Shown one piece after another: positions 16,221 through 24,496 of a stretch of 64,000 nt of DNA; the stretch's first letter is position 1, and every line of letters starts with the position of its first letter. The translations under genes and the position numbers were made by a program. Below the pieces are notes generated by a model. It was not told where the DNA came from. It saw only the letters and a program-made list of their open reading frames with translations, and made no database searches. Where the stretch lies: positions 66,839 to 130,838 of the forward strand of contig JBFWVT010000006.1 in NCBI GenBank assembly GCA_050246595.1. Reading direction: 5' to 3'. Source of the stretch: DATARH01 sp050246595. Its GTDB lineage: Bacteria > Pseudomonadota > Alphaproteobacteria > ATCC43930 > CGMCC-115725.

Positions 16221-17318
16221 TCAATCGACTACCCCGCCCAGCGCAAACTCATCGATTCGTCCCGCGCGGATCGCGGCGCGCAGTTCGGCCATCAGATCGG
16301 CGTAATAGGTCAGATTGTGGTGCGTTAGCAGCATGCTCCCGAGGATTTCGCCGGCTTTTGTCAGATGATGCAGATACGCACGGCTGAACCCGGTGCAAGC
16401 CGGGCAGCGGCATTCGGTGTCGAGCGGCGCGGGATCGTCGGCGTGGCGGGCGTTGCGCAGGTTCAGCGTGCCGGCGCGCGTAAAGGCCTGGCCGGTACGT
16501 CCGGAGCGGGTCGGCAGCACGCAGTCCAACATATCGACCCCGCGTTTGACGGCCCCGACGATATCGGCCGGCTTGCCGACACCCATCAGATAGCGCGGCT
16601 GGTCGGGCGGTAGACAGGGCATGGTTGCCTCGACCATCGCAAAGGTGGTCGCCTGGCCCTCGCCGATCGCCAGCCCGCCGATCGCGTAACCGTCAAAACC
16701 GATCTCGACGAGACGCGCCGCCGAGCGCTCCCGCAGATCGGGATGCACGCCGCCCTGCACGATCCCGAAAATCCCGTGTCCGGGGCGCGGCACAAAGGCG
16801 GCTTGCGAACGCGCGGCCCAGCGCATCGACAGTTCCATCGAGGCTTCGACCTGTCCGCGCTCGGCCGGGAACGGTGTGCATTCGTCAAACGCCATCGTGA
16901 CGTCGGAACCGAGCAGACGCTGGATCTCGACCGAGCGCTCCGGGGTCAGCAGATGACGGCTGCCATCGAGATGCGAGCGGAACGCGACTCCCTCCTCGCC
17001 GATCTTGCGCAAGGCGGCCAGCGACATGACCTGGAACCCGCCGGAATCGGTCAGGATCGCATGGGGCCAGTTCATAAAGCGGTGCAGCCCGCCAAGCGAA
17101 GCGATGCGGTCGGCGCCAGGGCGCAGCATCAGGTGGTAGGTGTTGCCGAGGACGAGGCGCGCACCGGTCAGAGCAACCGCCTCCGGGGTCATCGCCTTGA
17201 CCGTCGCGGCAGTGCCGACCGGCATAAAGACCGGCGTCTCGATAGTACCGTGCGCCGTTGTCAGCCGGCCGAGACGCGCCGCGCCGTCTTGCGCGAGGAT
17301 GTCGAAGCCGATCGTCAC
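16221..17318 (-). CDS. tgt: tRNA-guanine transglycosylase
   Basis: A 365-residue enzyme that exchanges guanine-34 for preQ1 in tRNAs for Asp, Asn, His and Tyr. ILTDSGGFQVMSL contains one catalytic Asp. FGIVQGGVHPDLR and YAIGGLAIGEG bind substrate. GVDMLDCVLPTRSGR carries the nucleophilic Asp. The zinc site is CRCPAC followed by a His in YLHHL. Translation begins at GTG 17318, overlapping the queA stop as GTGA, so the two are coupled. Confidence 0.97.
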   Translation of the reverse strand: MTIGFDILAQDGAARLGRLTTAHGTIETPVFMPVGTAATVKAMTPEAVALTGARLVLGNTYHLMLRPGADRIASLGGLHRFMNWPHAILTDSGGFQVMSLAALRKIGEEGVAFRSHLDGSRHLLTPERSVEIQRLLGSDVTMAFDECTPFPAERGQVEASMELSMRWAARSQAAFVPRPGHGIFGIVQGGVHPDLRERSAARLVEIGFDGYAIGGLAIGEGQATTFAMVEATMPCLPPDQPRYLMGVGKPADIVGAVKRGVDMLDCVLPTRSGRTGQAFTRAGTLNLRNARHADDPAPLDTECRCPACTGFSRAYLHHLTKAGEILGSMLLTHHNLTYYADLMAELRAAIRAGRIDEFALGGVVD

Positions 17319-18400
17319 GACGCCTGATCCGGTTCAGCGGCGGTCCCAAGCAGCGACTTCTCGATCAGGCAGGCGTCGCCGTAGGAGAAGAAGCGGTAGC
17401 GCTCGATAACGGCGTGCGCATAGGCCGCCTTGATCCGGTCGAGCCCGGCTAGCGCCGCCACCAGCATCAGCAGGGTCGAACGGGGCAGGTGGAAGTTGGT
17501 CAGCAGCGCGTCGATCGCGCGGAAGCGATATCCCGGCAGGATGAACAGCCGTGTCTCGCCGTCGAATGCCCCGATCTCGCCGGTTTCGGCGGCGGCGCTC
17601 TCCAGGAGGCGCAGGCTGGTCGTGCCGATTGCGACGATGCGTCCGCCGGAAGCGCGGGCGGCGTTGATGCGGGCGGCGGTGTCCGGTTCGACGATGCCGC
17701 GCTCGGCATGCATATGGTGGGTTCGCGGGTCGTCCGTCTTGACCGGCAGAAACGTGCCGGGGCCGACATGCAAGGTCACGGTGACCCAGCCGATCCCGCG
17801 CGCGGCGAGCCGGTCGAGCAGAGACGGCGTAAAGTGCAGCCCGGCGGTCGGAGCGGCGACGGCACCCTCGGCGCGGGCGAACATCGTCTGGTAGTCGGCG
17901 CGGTCGCGTGCGTCGCTCCCAGGGACATCTCGGCTGCGGGCGCGCTTGATATAAGGCGGCAGCGGCATCGCACCGTAGCGCGCGAGCGCGTCGCGAAACG
18001 CCTCGCCCTCGCGATTGAAGCGCAAGATCACCTCGCCCTCGGGGCTTTTCCCCGCGATCTCGGCCGCGAAATCCTCACCGAAGACGAGACGGTCGCCGGG
18101 CCGCAATCGCCGCGCCCCTTTGGCATAAGCACGCCACGCGCCGCCGCCTGCTTCCATCGCCAGCGTGATCTCGACCGTCGCCTGCCCGCGCCTTCCGACG
18201 AGCCGCGCCGGAATGACCTTGGTGTCGTTGAAGACCAGCAGGTCGCCCGGACGCAGCAGTTCCGGCAGACCGGCGATGCGCCGGTCGAGCAGCCCGCCCG
18301 CGGAAGGCAGCACCAGCAGCCGCGCCGCGTCGCGCGGTTCGGCGGGCCGGTCCGCGATCAGCTCGCGCGGCAGGTCGAAGGCGAAATCGTCGAGGCGCAT
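17315..18400 (-). CDS. queA: S-adenosylmethionine:tRNA ribosyltransferase-isomerase
   Basis: A 361-residue enzyme that adds the epoxycyclopentane ring from SAM to preQ1 in tRNA. The start MRLDDFAFDLPRELIADRPAEPRD, the segments LLVFNDTKVIPARL and GAVAAPTAGLHFTPSLL, VTLHVGPGTFLPV and the NFHLPRSTLLMLVAA motif near residue 310 are all typical. It is the first gene of the queuosine group on this strand, 56 bases downstream of the amidase gene. Confidence 0.97.
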   Translation of the reverse strand: MRLDDFAFDLPRELIADRPAEPRDAARLLVLPSAGGLLDRRIAGLPELLRPGDLLVFNDTKVIPARLVGRRGQATVEITLAMEAGGGAWRAYAKGARRLRPGDRLVFGEDFAAEIAGKSPEGEVILRFNREGEAFRDALARYGAMPLPPYIKRARSRDVPGSDARDRADYQTMFARAEGAVAAPTAGLHFTPSLLDRLAARGIGWVTVTLHVGPGTFLPVKTDDPRTHHMHAERGIVEPDTAARINAARASGGRIVAIGTTSLRLLESAAAETGEIGAFDGETRLFILPGYRFRAIDALLTNFHLPRSTLLMLVAALAGLDRIKAAYAHAVIERYRFFSYGDACLIEKSLLGTAAEPDQAS

Positions 18401-18456
18401 GTCCTGGGATCAGCCGTTGCACGCGGAACGCCGTGCCGGCCGCCAAGCTCCTGCTC

Positions 18457-19887
18457 CTACAAACCGGACGGATGGCGCTCGTGCCAGTCGGTCGCCTGCT
18501 GATAGGCCCAGCCGATGCGCAGCGCGGTCGCCTCGTCATAGGGCCGGCACATGATCTGCAACGACAGCGGCAACCCGGTTGCCGTAAACCCGTCCGGCAC
18601 GGCGAGCGCGCACAGTTCGAGCAGGTTGCCGAGCCGCGTGAAATGCGCCGGGGTCGTTGTCTGATCGATCGTTTCGACGCGCACCGCCGGGGTCTGCGTC
18701 GTCGGGGTCAGCAGCGCATCGATCCCGTCGAGCGCGGCCAGAAACCGCGTTTTCAGCGCGTCGCGCTCGGCCAGCGCGGCGAGATAGTCGCGAGCGCTGA
18801 TCCCGCGTCCGAGCTGGATGCGCGGACGCACCGCCGGGTCGATCTGCAACACCGCGTCATCGCACAAATGTCCGACGAGCCGATAGCCTTCGGAGCCGAT
18901 GATGCGCCCGGTCATCACCGTGGCGTCGTCGAAGCGGCAGGGCAGCGCGACATCGACGATTTCGGCGCCGAGAAGCGCGAGTTGATCCAAGGCGGCGTCA
19001 TAGGCGGCGAGAACTTCGGCGGCGCAGCCGTCGCGCTCGGACTCCGGCATTCGCGCCAGCCGCATGCCGCGCACGCCGCGCCTGAGGCCGGTCGTCACGT
19101 CGGCGGGAGGCGGCGCGGAGAGCGTGCGCGGGTCGAGCGGGTCCGGTCCCTGCATGACGCTGAACAACAGCGCCGCATCCTCGACCGAGCGCGCCATCGG
19201 TCCCGGCGTGTCGAGCGAGGGCGCCAGCGGCAGGATGCCGTGGGTGCTGACCCGGCCGATCGTCGTTTTAAGACCGCTGAGACCGCACCAGGAGGCCGGC
19301 AGCCGCACCGATCCGCCGGTATCGGTGCCGATCGCCCAGGGTGCGAAACCGGAAGCGACCGCGACGCCGGAGCCGCTGCTCGATCCGCCCGGCGTGCGGT
19401 GCGCCTCCAAATCCCACGGGTTCCACGGCGTGCCGAGATGCTGGTTGGTGCCCCAGCCGCCCATCGCGAATTCGACCGTGTGAGTTTTTCCGAGCACGAT
19501 CATGCCCTGCGCGAAAAAGCGCCGTGCCAGGGTGGCGGTCACCGGCGAGCGGCGCTCGCGCCACACCATCGAGCCGCCGGTCGTGACGCGACCCTCGATG
19601 TCGATCAGGTCCTTGAGCGCAATCGGCACGCCGTGCAACGGACCGACCGCGTGGCCGGCGCGGATCGCCTTGTCAGCGGCTTCGGCGGCGAGCCGCGCGT
19701 CGTCGGCGTAGACATCGATAAAGGCGTGCAGCTTCGGATCGTGCGAAGCGATACGCGCCAGCATCGCCTCGACGACATCGACCGGCGACAGGCGCCGCGC
19801 GGCGATCTCGGCGGCAAGGATATGCGCCGGCAGATAGCAGGGATCGGTGTTGGAGAGAGAGGTGTCGGCCTGGGTCATGTCCTTCAT
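18457..19887 (-). CDS. amidase signature family protein
   Basis: A 476-residue amidase. The Ser-Ser-Lys triad is visible: Lys in PIALKDLID near residue 93, Ser in TPGGSSSGSGVAVASG near 170, and the nucleophilic Ser in TDTGGSVRLPA near 194. The family includes GatA, AtzF and aryl-acylamidases. No gatC or gatB is near, and the C-terminal half diverges from GatA, so it is more likely a catabolic amidase. The substrate is unknown. It precedes queA on the same strand, but there is no known link. Confidence 0.88.
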   Translation of the reverse strand: MKDMTQADTSLSNTDPCYLPAHILAAEIAARRLSPVDVVEAMLARIASHDPKLHAFIDVYADDARLAAEAADKAIRAGHAVGPLHGVPIALKDLIDIEGRVTTGGSMVWRERRSPVTATLARRFFAQGMIVLGKTHTVEFAMGGWGTNQHLGTPWNPWDLEAHRTPGGSSSGSGVAVASGFAPWAIGTDTGGSVRLPASWCGLSGLKTTIGRVSTHGILPLAPSLDTPGPMARSVEDAALLFSVMQGPDPLDPRTLSAPPPADVTTGLRRGVRGMRLARMPESERDGCAAEVLAAYDAALDQLALLGAEIVDVALPCRFDDATVMTGRIIGSEGYRLVGHLCDDAVLQIDPAVRPRIQLGRGISARDYLAALAERDALKTRFLAALDGIDALLTPTTQTPAVRVETIDQTTTPAHFTRLGNLLELCALAVPDGFTATGLPLSLQIMCRPYDEATALRIGWAYQQATDWHERHPSGL

Positions 19888-20007
19888 TTAGCACCACCGG
19901 CATATCCGACGCGAGACTCTCGCCGATGCGCGATTACGGATTTAGAATGCGCATCGTCCGCCAGAATAGCCGCGGCGAGAAGCGCCGGAACGTATCGATC
20001 AGAGAAA

Positions 20008-20193
20008 GTGAGCGACAGCAAAGACATTGTCCGGCGCTGGAACCGCGAGATCGAGGCCGAGCTTCGGCGCCGTGAAGCGGCGGCGCGCCGGGACCGCGAG
20101 GGCCCCTGGAAAGCGGTCACCTGGACGGCGTTATGGCTTGCCTGGCTGGCCCTGCTGGTTCTGGTGCTGCTGCACCTCAAGACGCTGCACTAA
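20008..20193 (+). CDS. small membrane protein
   Basis: A 61-residue protein starting at GTG 20008 behind AGAGAAA. A basic, helical N-terminal half (RRWNREIEAELRRREAAARRDRE) is followed by a Trp- and Leu-rich membrane helix of about 25 residues (TWTALWLAWLALLVLVLLHL). No family was recognised. The layout suggests a single-pass inner membrane protein with a cytoplasmic basic tail. The GTG start makes the call less certain. Confidence 0.5.
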   Translation: MSDSKDIVRRWNREIEAELRRREAAARRDREGPWKAVTWTALWLAWLALLVLVLLHLKTLH

Positions 20194-20243
20194 CTCGCGC
20201 CATTTCCGGCCGGAACGGCGCATTCCGCGGGGCGGGGGCACGG

Positions 20244-21272
20244 TCATTCCGGCAACAGCTTCCGCGCGTAGCGGCGTCCTCCCGAGGAGAGCCAGACCAT
20301 GGCGGCCGCGGCCGCCAGCCCGGCGCCGGCCGCGACAAGCGCGCCGCGGTGGCGCGTCAGCCAGAATTGCGTGCTCCAGTAGCTCGCGCACTCGTCGAAC
20401 CGTCCATGCGCGCCGCGATCACCCGGCACCGGCTTGTAGAGATTGTCCGGCGCGTCGGGCGGTACCGGTTCCTCGGTCAATTGCCCGTCATAGCCCCGGT
20501 GCGCGAGATAGCGGTCGAGCAGCCCCGGCACGATCTTGTTCGCGACGATCGCCCGTACCGACGGGCCGCCGACACGGATCTCGCGACGCCTGGCCTGGGC
20601 AGCGAAAACGATCGCCTCGGCCGCCAGTTCGGGCTGAAAGATTGGCGGCACCGGCTGCGCCCGCCTGCCGGTCTTGTTGCGCGCCCAGTCGAATTGCGGC
20701 GTGTTGAGCGCCGGCATCTGCACCATCGTGATGTGGACCCGGCTGTTGTCATGGATCAGCTCGGAGCGGATGCTGTCGGTGAAGCCGCGGATTGCGAACT
20801 TGGCGCCGCAATAAGCCGATTGCAGCGGGATCGCGCGATAGGCCAGCGCCGAGCCGACCTGCACGATCGTCCCGTGGTCGCGCGCCCGCATCCGCCGCAG
20901 CGCCGCCATCGTGCCGTAGACGTAGCCCAGATAGGTGACCTCGGTGGCGCGCCGGTATTCGTCCGGGGTCAGATCGAGGAACGGCGAAAAGATCGTTGCC
21001 ATCGCGCAATTGACCCAGATGTCGATCGGGCCGAAACGCTCCTCGACGGCGGCGGCGGCACGTTCGACGGCGTCGGCGTCGGCGATCTCGGTCGGCAGGG
21101 CCAGCGCCGCGCCGCCGATCTGCTTGATCTCGCTCGCCGCCGCTTCGAGCGCTTCGACGCCGCGCGCCAGCAACCCGACATTCGCCCCGCGCCGGCCGAA
21201 TTCGCGCGCCGCCGCCCGCCCGACACCGCCCGCCGCGCCGGTGATGACGACGGTTTTGCGGTTTTCGGGCAT
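20244..21272 (-). CDS. short-chain dehydrogenase/reductase with C-terminal membrane segment
   Basis: A 342-residue protein. The classical SDR core occupies the first 240 residues: TGAAGGVG for NAD(P), the NxAG-equivalent VNCAM, Ser in GSALAYRAIPLQ and the YCGAKFA pair of Tyr and Lys. Beyond the core are about 100 extra residues ending in a hydrophobic stretch, GALVAAGAGLAAAAAMVWL, that may anchor the protein in the membrane. This extended type is common among uncharacterised SDRs of alphaproteobacteria. It is one base from the DUF296 gene and probably cotranscribed. Confidence 0.88.
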   Translation of the reverse strand: MPENRKTVVITGAAGGVGRAAAREFGRRGANVGLLARGVEALEAAASEIKQIGGAALALPTEIADADAVERAAAAVEERFGPIDIWVNCAMATIFSPFLDLTPDEYRRATEVTYLGYVYGTMAALRRMRARDHGTIVQVGSALAYRAIPLQSAYCGAKFAIRGFTDSIRSELIHDNSRVHITMVQMPALNTPQFDWARNKTGRRAQPVPPIFQPELAAEAIVFAAQARRREIRVGGPSVRAIVANKIVPGLLDRYLAHRGYDGQLTEEPVPPDAPDNLYKPVPGDRGAHGRFDECASYWSTQFWLTRHRGALVAAGAGLAAAAAMVWLSSGGRRYARKLLPE

Positions 21273-21273
21273 G

Positions 21274-21714
21274 TCAGGACCGGTCGAGGTCGATCAGCGC
21301 CAGCCCGGTCTCGGGGTCCTTGCGTTTGCGCAGGTGCGCCGGCGGCTCGATCAAGGTGATTTCGAGCGTCGGCCGGACATGGCCTTCGATCAGGTGGCCG
21401 CCGACGGTGCTGCCGTCCGACTTGCCGAGCACCGCGTGCAGGTGCAATGTCGGCTCGCCCTGCGCGACCGCGACATCACCGAGCAGCGACAGAACCTCGA
21501 CCTGGAGGTCGACCGGGATGCGCTTGTAGTCCTTGGTCTCCCAGTCGAAATAGCCGAGCACGGCGCGCTCGAACGCACCGATCGCGGTGATCGACGCCGC
21601 CTCGATCCTCTGCTCGCGCACGATATGGCCGAGTTCGCGCATGACCTCGTCGCCCTTGGCGAGAACGATGGCATAGGTGGCGGGCGGACCCGCGTCGAGC
21701 AATTTCCAGCGCAT
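21274..21714 (-). CDS. PPC/DUF296 domain protein
   Basis: A 146-residue protein of the plant-and-prokaryote-conserved (PPC/PCC) domain family. It shows LAKGDEVMRELGHIVREQ, IEAASITAIGAFERAVLGYFD, the metal-site-like LHLHAVLGKSDG, and GGHLIEGHVRPTLEI. Bacterial members are trimers of unknown function; there is no AT-hook here. The ATG at 21714 directly precedes MRWKLLDAG, and the longer frame has no conserved content. It is followed one base later by the SDR gene. Confidence 0.85.
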   Translation of the reverse strand: MRWKLLDAGPPATYAIVLAKGDEVMRELGHIVREQRIEAASITAIGAFERAVLGYFDWETKDYKRIPVDLQVEVLSLLGDVAVAQGEPTLHLHAVLGKSDGSTVGGHLIEGHVRPTLEITLIEPPAHLRKRKDPETGLALIDLDRS

Positions 21715-21785
21715 CAGTGGCCTCCGTTCCGTGCTCGCAGAACGGGCGCAGAGGTGCATCGTTCCCGGCGCAGTCTTCGGGCGGA

Positions 21786-22211
21786 TCAGCGCGGCGACAG
21801 ATTGCCCCAGCTTGATGCGCTCGTGATGCGCAGCGCCAGCACCGGCAGGTCGTCGAGCGCCATCGCCCGGTATTGCGGATAGCGTTCGCGCAGCAGCCCC
21901 TGCGCGCGGTCATGCTCGGGGCCGCTGTCGAGGATTTCGGCGGCGCCGCGCAGCATGACCCAGCCGAGCCGGGTCCAGTCCTCGTCCCAGCGATCGACAA
22001 CAAACGAAAAACGCGGATTTTCCAGGAGGTTGCGCATCCGCTTCAACGGCACGTCGCGGCGCTTCGGCTTTTCGTCGATCGTGATGTAGACCGTTTCCTC
22101 CGCGACCGCATAGCAGACCGGGACGACATGCGGCACGCTGGCGCGATCGGCGGTCGCGAGATGGCCGACCCGGCCGGTATCGAGAAAACGGCGCTGTTGA
22201 TCGCTGAGCAT
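21786..22211 (-). CDS. pyridoxamine 5'-phosphate oxidase-fold protein, PPOX class
   Basis: A 141-residue split-barrel flavin- or F420-binding protein. It opens MLSDQQRRFLDTGRVGHLATADR, then PHVVPVCYAV, VYITIDEKPKR and NPRFSFVVDRWDEDWTRLGWVMLRG. These features match the PPOX class F420-dependent group (Rv0121-like). MLSD at 22211 is the preferred start. The cofactor cannot be decided from sequence. It lies about 70 bases from the DUF296 gene on the same strand. Confidence 0.8.
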   Translation of the reverse strand: MLSDQQRRFLDTGRVGHLATADRASVPHVVPVCYAVAEETVYITIDEKPKRRDVPLKRMRNLLENPRFSFVVDRWDEDWTRLGWVMLRGAAEILDSGPEHDRAQGLLRERYPQYRAMALDDLPVLALRITSASSWGNLSPR

Positions 22212-22316
22212 GCGCGATTTTGCGCAATCGCGCACCGGTTGCCTACCCCCGCCCTGGCCCGTAGGATCGCGACCCGCGGAGCGGGCCTGTCGTCCGCCGG
22301 CCGATCCGGAGACATG

Positions 22317-22835
22317 ATGAGCGAAGCGGCGTCGGTCGCGCTGAGCCCCGAGACGGTACTGGCGCAGATAGAGCAGAACGGGGTCACCGACATCGTCTGG
22401 CTGCCCGACAGCGAGACGAACTGGCTCTATCTGCTGATGCAGGCCGAGCCGTCATTGCGGCTGATCGGGGTCAACCGCGAGGGGCATGCCTGCTCGATCG
22501 CGGCGGGACTGGCGGCCGGCGGACGCAAGCCGCTGATCCTGATCCAGAACACCGGCATGATGGAATCGGGCGATTCGATCCGCGGCTGGCTCCTCGGCCT
22601 CAGCGTGCCGGTCGTGATGATGGTCGGCTATCGCGGCTGGACTCGGCATGGGACGACGACCGACACCGCCGCGACCTATACCGAGCGGTTTCTGATGGCG
22701 TTCAATATCGATTACTACCTCGTCGAGAGCGACGCCGACGCGCCGCGTATCACGTCCGCCTTTGACGACGCGGCGCGCACCAGGCGGCCGGTTGTCGTGT
22801 TGGTCGGCGACGAGTATCACGGGTTCAACCGCTAG
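22317..22835 (+). CDS. TPP-dependent decarboxylase, PYR-domain subunit (ComD-like)
   Basis: A 172-residue subunit resembling the alpha half of sulfopyruvate and phosphonopyruvate decarboxylases. Features are DIVWLPDSETNWLY, the GVNREGHACSIAAGLAAGG segment with the cofactor-activating Glu, and LIQNTGMMESGDSIRG. YRGWTRHGTTTDTAATYTER is the family's GxRG loop. A second ATG at 22317 with GGAG five bases upstream is taken as start, although 22314 is possible. The beta gene follows 15 bases downstream. No coenzyme M genes (comA, comB, comC) lie near, so the keto-acid substrate is open. Confidence 0.85.
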   Translation: MSEAASVALSPETVLAQIEQNGVTDIVWLPDSETNWLYLLMQAEPSLRLIGVNREGHACSIAAGLAAGGRKPLILIQNTGMMESGDSIRGWLLGLSVPVVMMVGYRGWTRHGTTTDTAATYTERFLMAFNIDYYLVESDADAPRITSAFDDAARTRRPVVVLVGDEYHGFNR

Positions 22836-22850
22836 CGAGGGCCGATCCCG

Positions 22851-23441
22851 ATGATGCGCATTGCCGAGGCGCTCGACACCTTCCGCCCGCATCGCGGCGA
22901 TGCGATCGTCGTGCCCGGCCGCGGCGGGCGCTATTGGGTCGAGCAGACGGACCGCCCCGAACTCGACGCGCCGCTCGGCGACCCGGCGATGGGCGGTCAT
23001 GCCGGGTTTGCGCTGGGTCTCGCGCTGGCGCGCCCCGAACGCAAGCTGGTGCTGTTCGATTCCGAAGGCGACATATTGATGAGCCTCGGGATTCTCGCGA
23101 CGATCGCCGAACAGGCCCCGGCCAATTTCTACCATTTCCTGCTCGATAACGAATGCTATGCGACAACCGGCGGCCAGCCCGTGCCGAACGCGACAAACAT
23201 CGCTTACGACAAGATCGCGCTTGCCGCCGGCTATCCGCGCGCGCACGCCTTTACCGAACTCGCCGGTTTTGCAAACGAGCTGCCGGGCATCCTGGCGCGG
23301 CCCGGACCGGTCTTTGTGTGGCTGAAGGTCTATCCCGAGGTCGAGAACGCACCGATCGGCCAGCGCCGCCGCTGGCAGACGCGCAGCCGCGACCAGGTTC
23401 TCGCCGATTTGCGCGGCGCGCTCGGGGTGGCGGTGCCATGA
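22851..23441 (+). CDS. TPP-dependent decarboxylase, PP-domain subunit (ComE-like)
   Basis: A 196-residue beta subunit that holds the diphosphate of thiamine diphosphate. The Mg-binding motif reads FDSEGDILMSLG with the Asn in LLDNECYATTGGQP. GDPAMGGHAGFALGLALARP is the conserved preceding segment. It pairs with the subunit ending at 22835, forming a split enzyme equivalent to phosphonopyruvate decarboxylase. A palindrome-rich gap follows. Confidence 0.86.
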   Translation: MMRIAEALDTFRPHRGDAIVVPGRGGRYWVEQTDRPELDAPLGDPAMGGHAGFALGLALARPERKLVLFDSEGDILMSLGILATIAEQAPANFYHFLLDNECYATTGGQPVPNATNIAYDKIALAAGYPRAHAFTELAGFANELPGILARPGPVFVWLKVYPEVENAPIGQRRRWQTRSRDQVLADLRGALGVAVP

Positions 23442-23497
23442 CAAATCGCCGCTTTATACCGACCGGCGCTGAGTCCGACACATCCGGAAGCCGCACC

Positions 23498-23640
23498 CCC
23501 TCCCTAACCCTCCCCCGCTTGCGGGGGAGGGAAGGGTGGGGGCATCGGTCAGAGTCTCAGGCGGCTGATATTACCCTTGCCCTTCCCTCCCCCGTGATCC
23601 CCGGATCGCGTCCGGAGGGGGAAGGATTGGGGAGGGGGTG
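23498..23640. repeat. GC-rich dispersed palindromes
   Basis: A near-perfect 11-base-pair hairpin lies at 23508-23531 (ccctcccccgc / gcgggggaggg). A second, looser C-rich/G-rich pair follows at about 23583-23640. They sit between the ComE-like gene and mlaD. The same motif recurs at 48457 and 48507, with a CT-rich variant at 28189, 43993, 45350, 45414 and 45513. It may act as a terminator for the decarboxylase genes, but it lacks a T-run. Confidence 0.8.
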
Positions 23641-23703
23641 CCGCCGGCGCACAAGCGACAACGGCGCGAGGCGAGCAAGGGGCCGGAGCAGCCGGACGCG
23701 CCG

Positions 23704-24243
23704 ATGAGAGGCAATGTCATCGAAATCGTGATCGGCGCGGTGGTTCTCGTCGTCGCCGCGCTGTTCCTGGTTTTCGCGTATCAGACCAGCCAGTCCCGCA
23801 CCGTATCGGGCGGCTACGAGGTCAGTGCCGATTTCGCGCGGATCGACGGGATTCACCAGGGCAGCGATGTGCGGATCAGCGGCATCAAGGTCGGCACCGT
23901 GGTCGCCGATTCGCTCGACCCGAAGACCTATCTCGCGACGATCCGGATGAGCATCGATCCGGCGGTGCAATTGCCGGAGGACACCGTCGCGCAGGTCACG
24001 TCGTCGGGGCTGCTCGGCGACAAGTACATGTCGCTGGTGCCGGGCGGCTCGGACAGGATGATCCCGCCGGGCGGCAAGATCCAGTACACGCAATCCTCGA
24101 TAAGCCTGGAAAACCTGATCGGCCAGATGATGTTCTCGACACCGGGGTCGAAACCCGCCGCCGAGGGCGCCGCACCTTCCCCCGGCTCGGAGGCGACCGC
24201 TCCGGCCGCGCCGGTTGCGCCGACGCCTTCCGCCCCCAGGTAA
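23704..24243 (+). CDS. mlaD: MlaD-family lipid transport protein
   Basis: A 179-residue MCE-domain protein. An N-terminal helix (VIEIVIGAVVLVVAALFLVFAY) anchors it in the inner membrane. The MCE fold begins GGYEVSADFARIDGIHQGSDVRISGIKVG and includes SSGLLGDKYMSLVPGG. The C-terminal tail is Pro/Ala-rich. MlaD is the periplasmic hexamer of the Mla phospholipid transport complex. mlaE and mlaF are not in the window. The start MRGNVIEI at 23704 puts the anchor at the N-terminus. Confidence 0.9.
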   Translation: MRGNVIEIVIGAVVLVVAALFLVFAYQTSQSRTVSGGYEVSADFARIDGIHQGSDVRISGIKVGTVVADSLDPKTYLATIRMSIDPAVQLPEDTVAQVTSSGLLGDKYMSLVPGGSDRMIPPGGKIQYTQSSISLENLIGQMMFSTPGSKPAAEGAAPSPGSEATAPAAPVAPTPSAPR

Positions 24244-24271
24244 GTCTGGGGAAGCAAGCGGGACAGGCATG

Positions 24272-24496
24272 ATGGCTGATAACGATGGGGAAGAATTCCC
24301 GGTCTGGCGCACGCCGGAAGGCGAGCCGGTTTCCTGCATCGAAAAAATCAAGGTGCTGAACGAGAACCTCGCCGAATTGCGCGCCCTGGCGCAGGACGCG
24401 CTCGAAGACGCGGTGCTGATCGGCGTCGATGAGCGGCAGGTGCGCGAGGTGCTCGCCGGGATCATTACCGGCCTCGTCAACCCCTACGGAAAATGA
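24272..24496 (+). CDS. conserved small protein of unknown function
   Basis: A 74-residue acidic, soluble protein without recognised domain. Visible segments are FPVWRTPEGEPVSCIEKIKVLNENL, LAQDALEDAVLIGVDERQVREVL and IITGLVNPYGK at the end. It probably folds as helices. An upstream ATG at 24269 is equally possible. The stop overlaps the DUF2155 start as ATGA, so the two are coupled, and mlaD lies just upstream. I believe this trio recurs in related genomes, which hints at an envelope-related role. Confidence 0.75.
   Translation: MADNDGEEFPVWRTPEGEPVSCIEKIKVLNENLAELRALAQDALEDAVLIGVDERQVREVLAGIITGLVNPYGK

Noticed and set aside
18433..20007. A long + frame across the amidase gene that reads into the small membrane protein.
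   Set aside because: The part before 20008 is antisense to the amidase and has no conserved features; only the last 61 codons look genuine.
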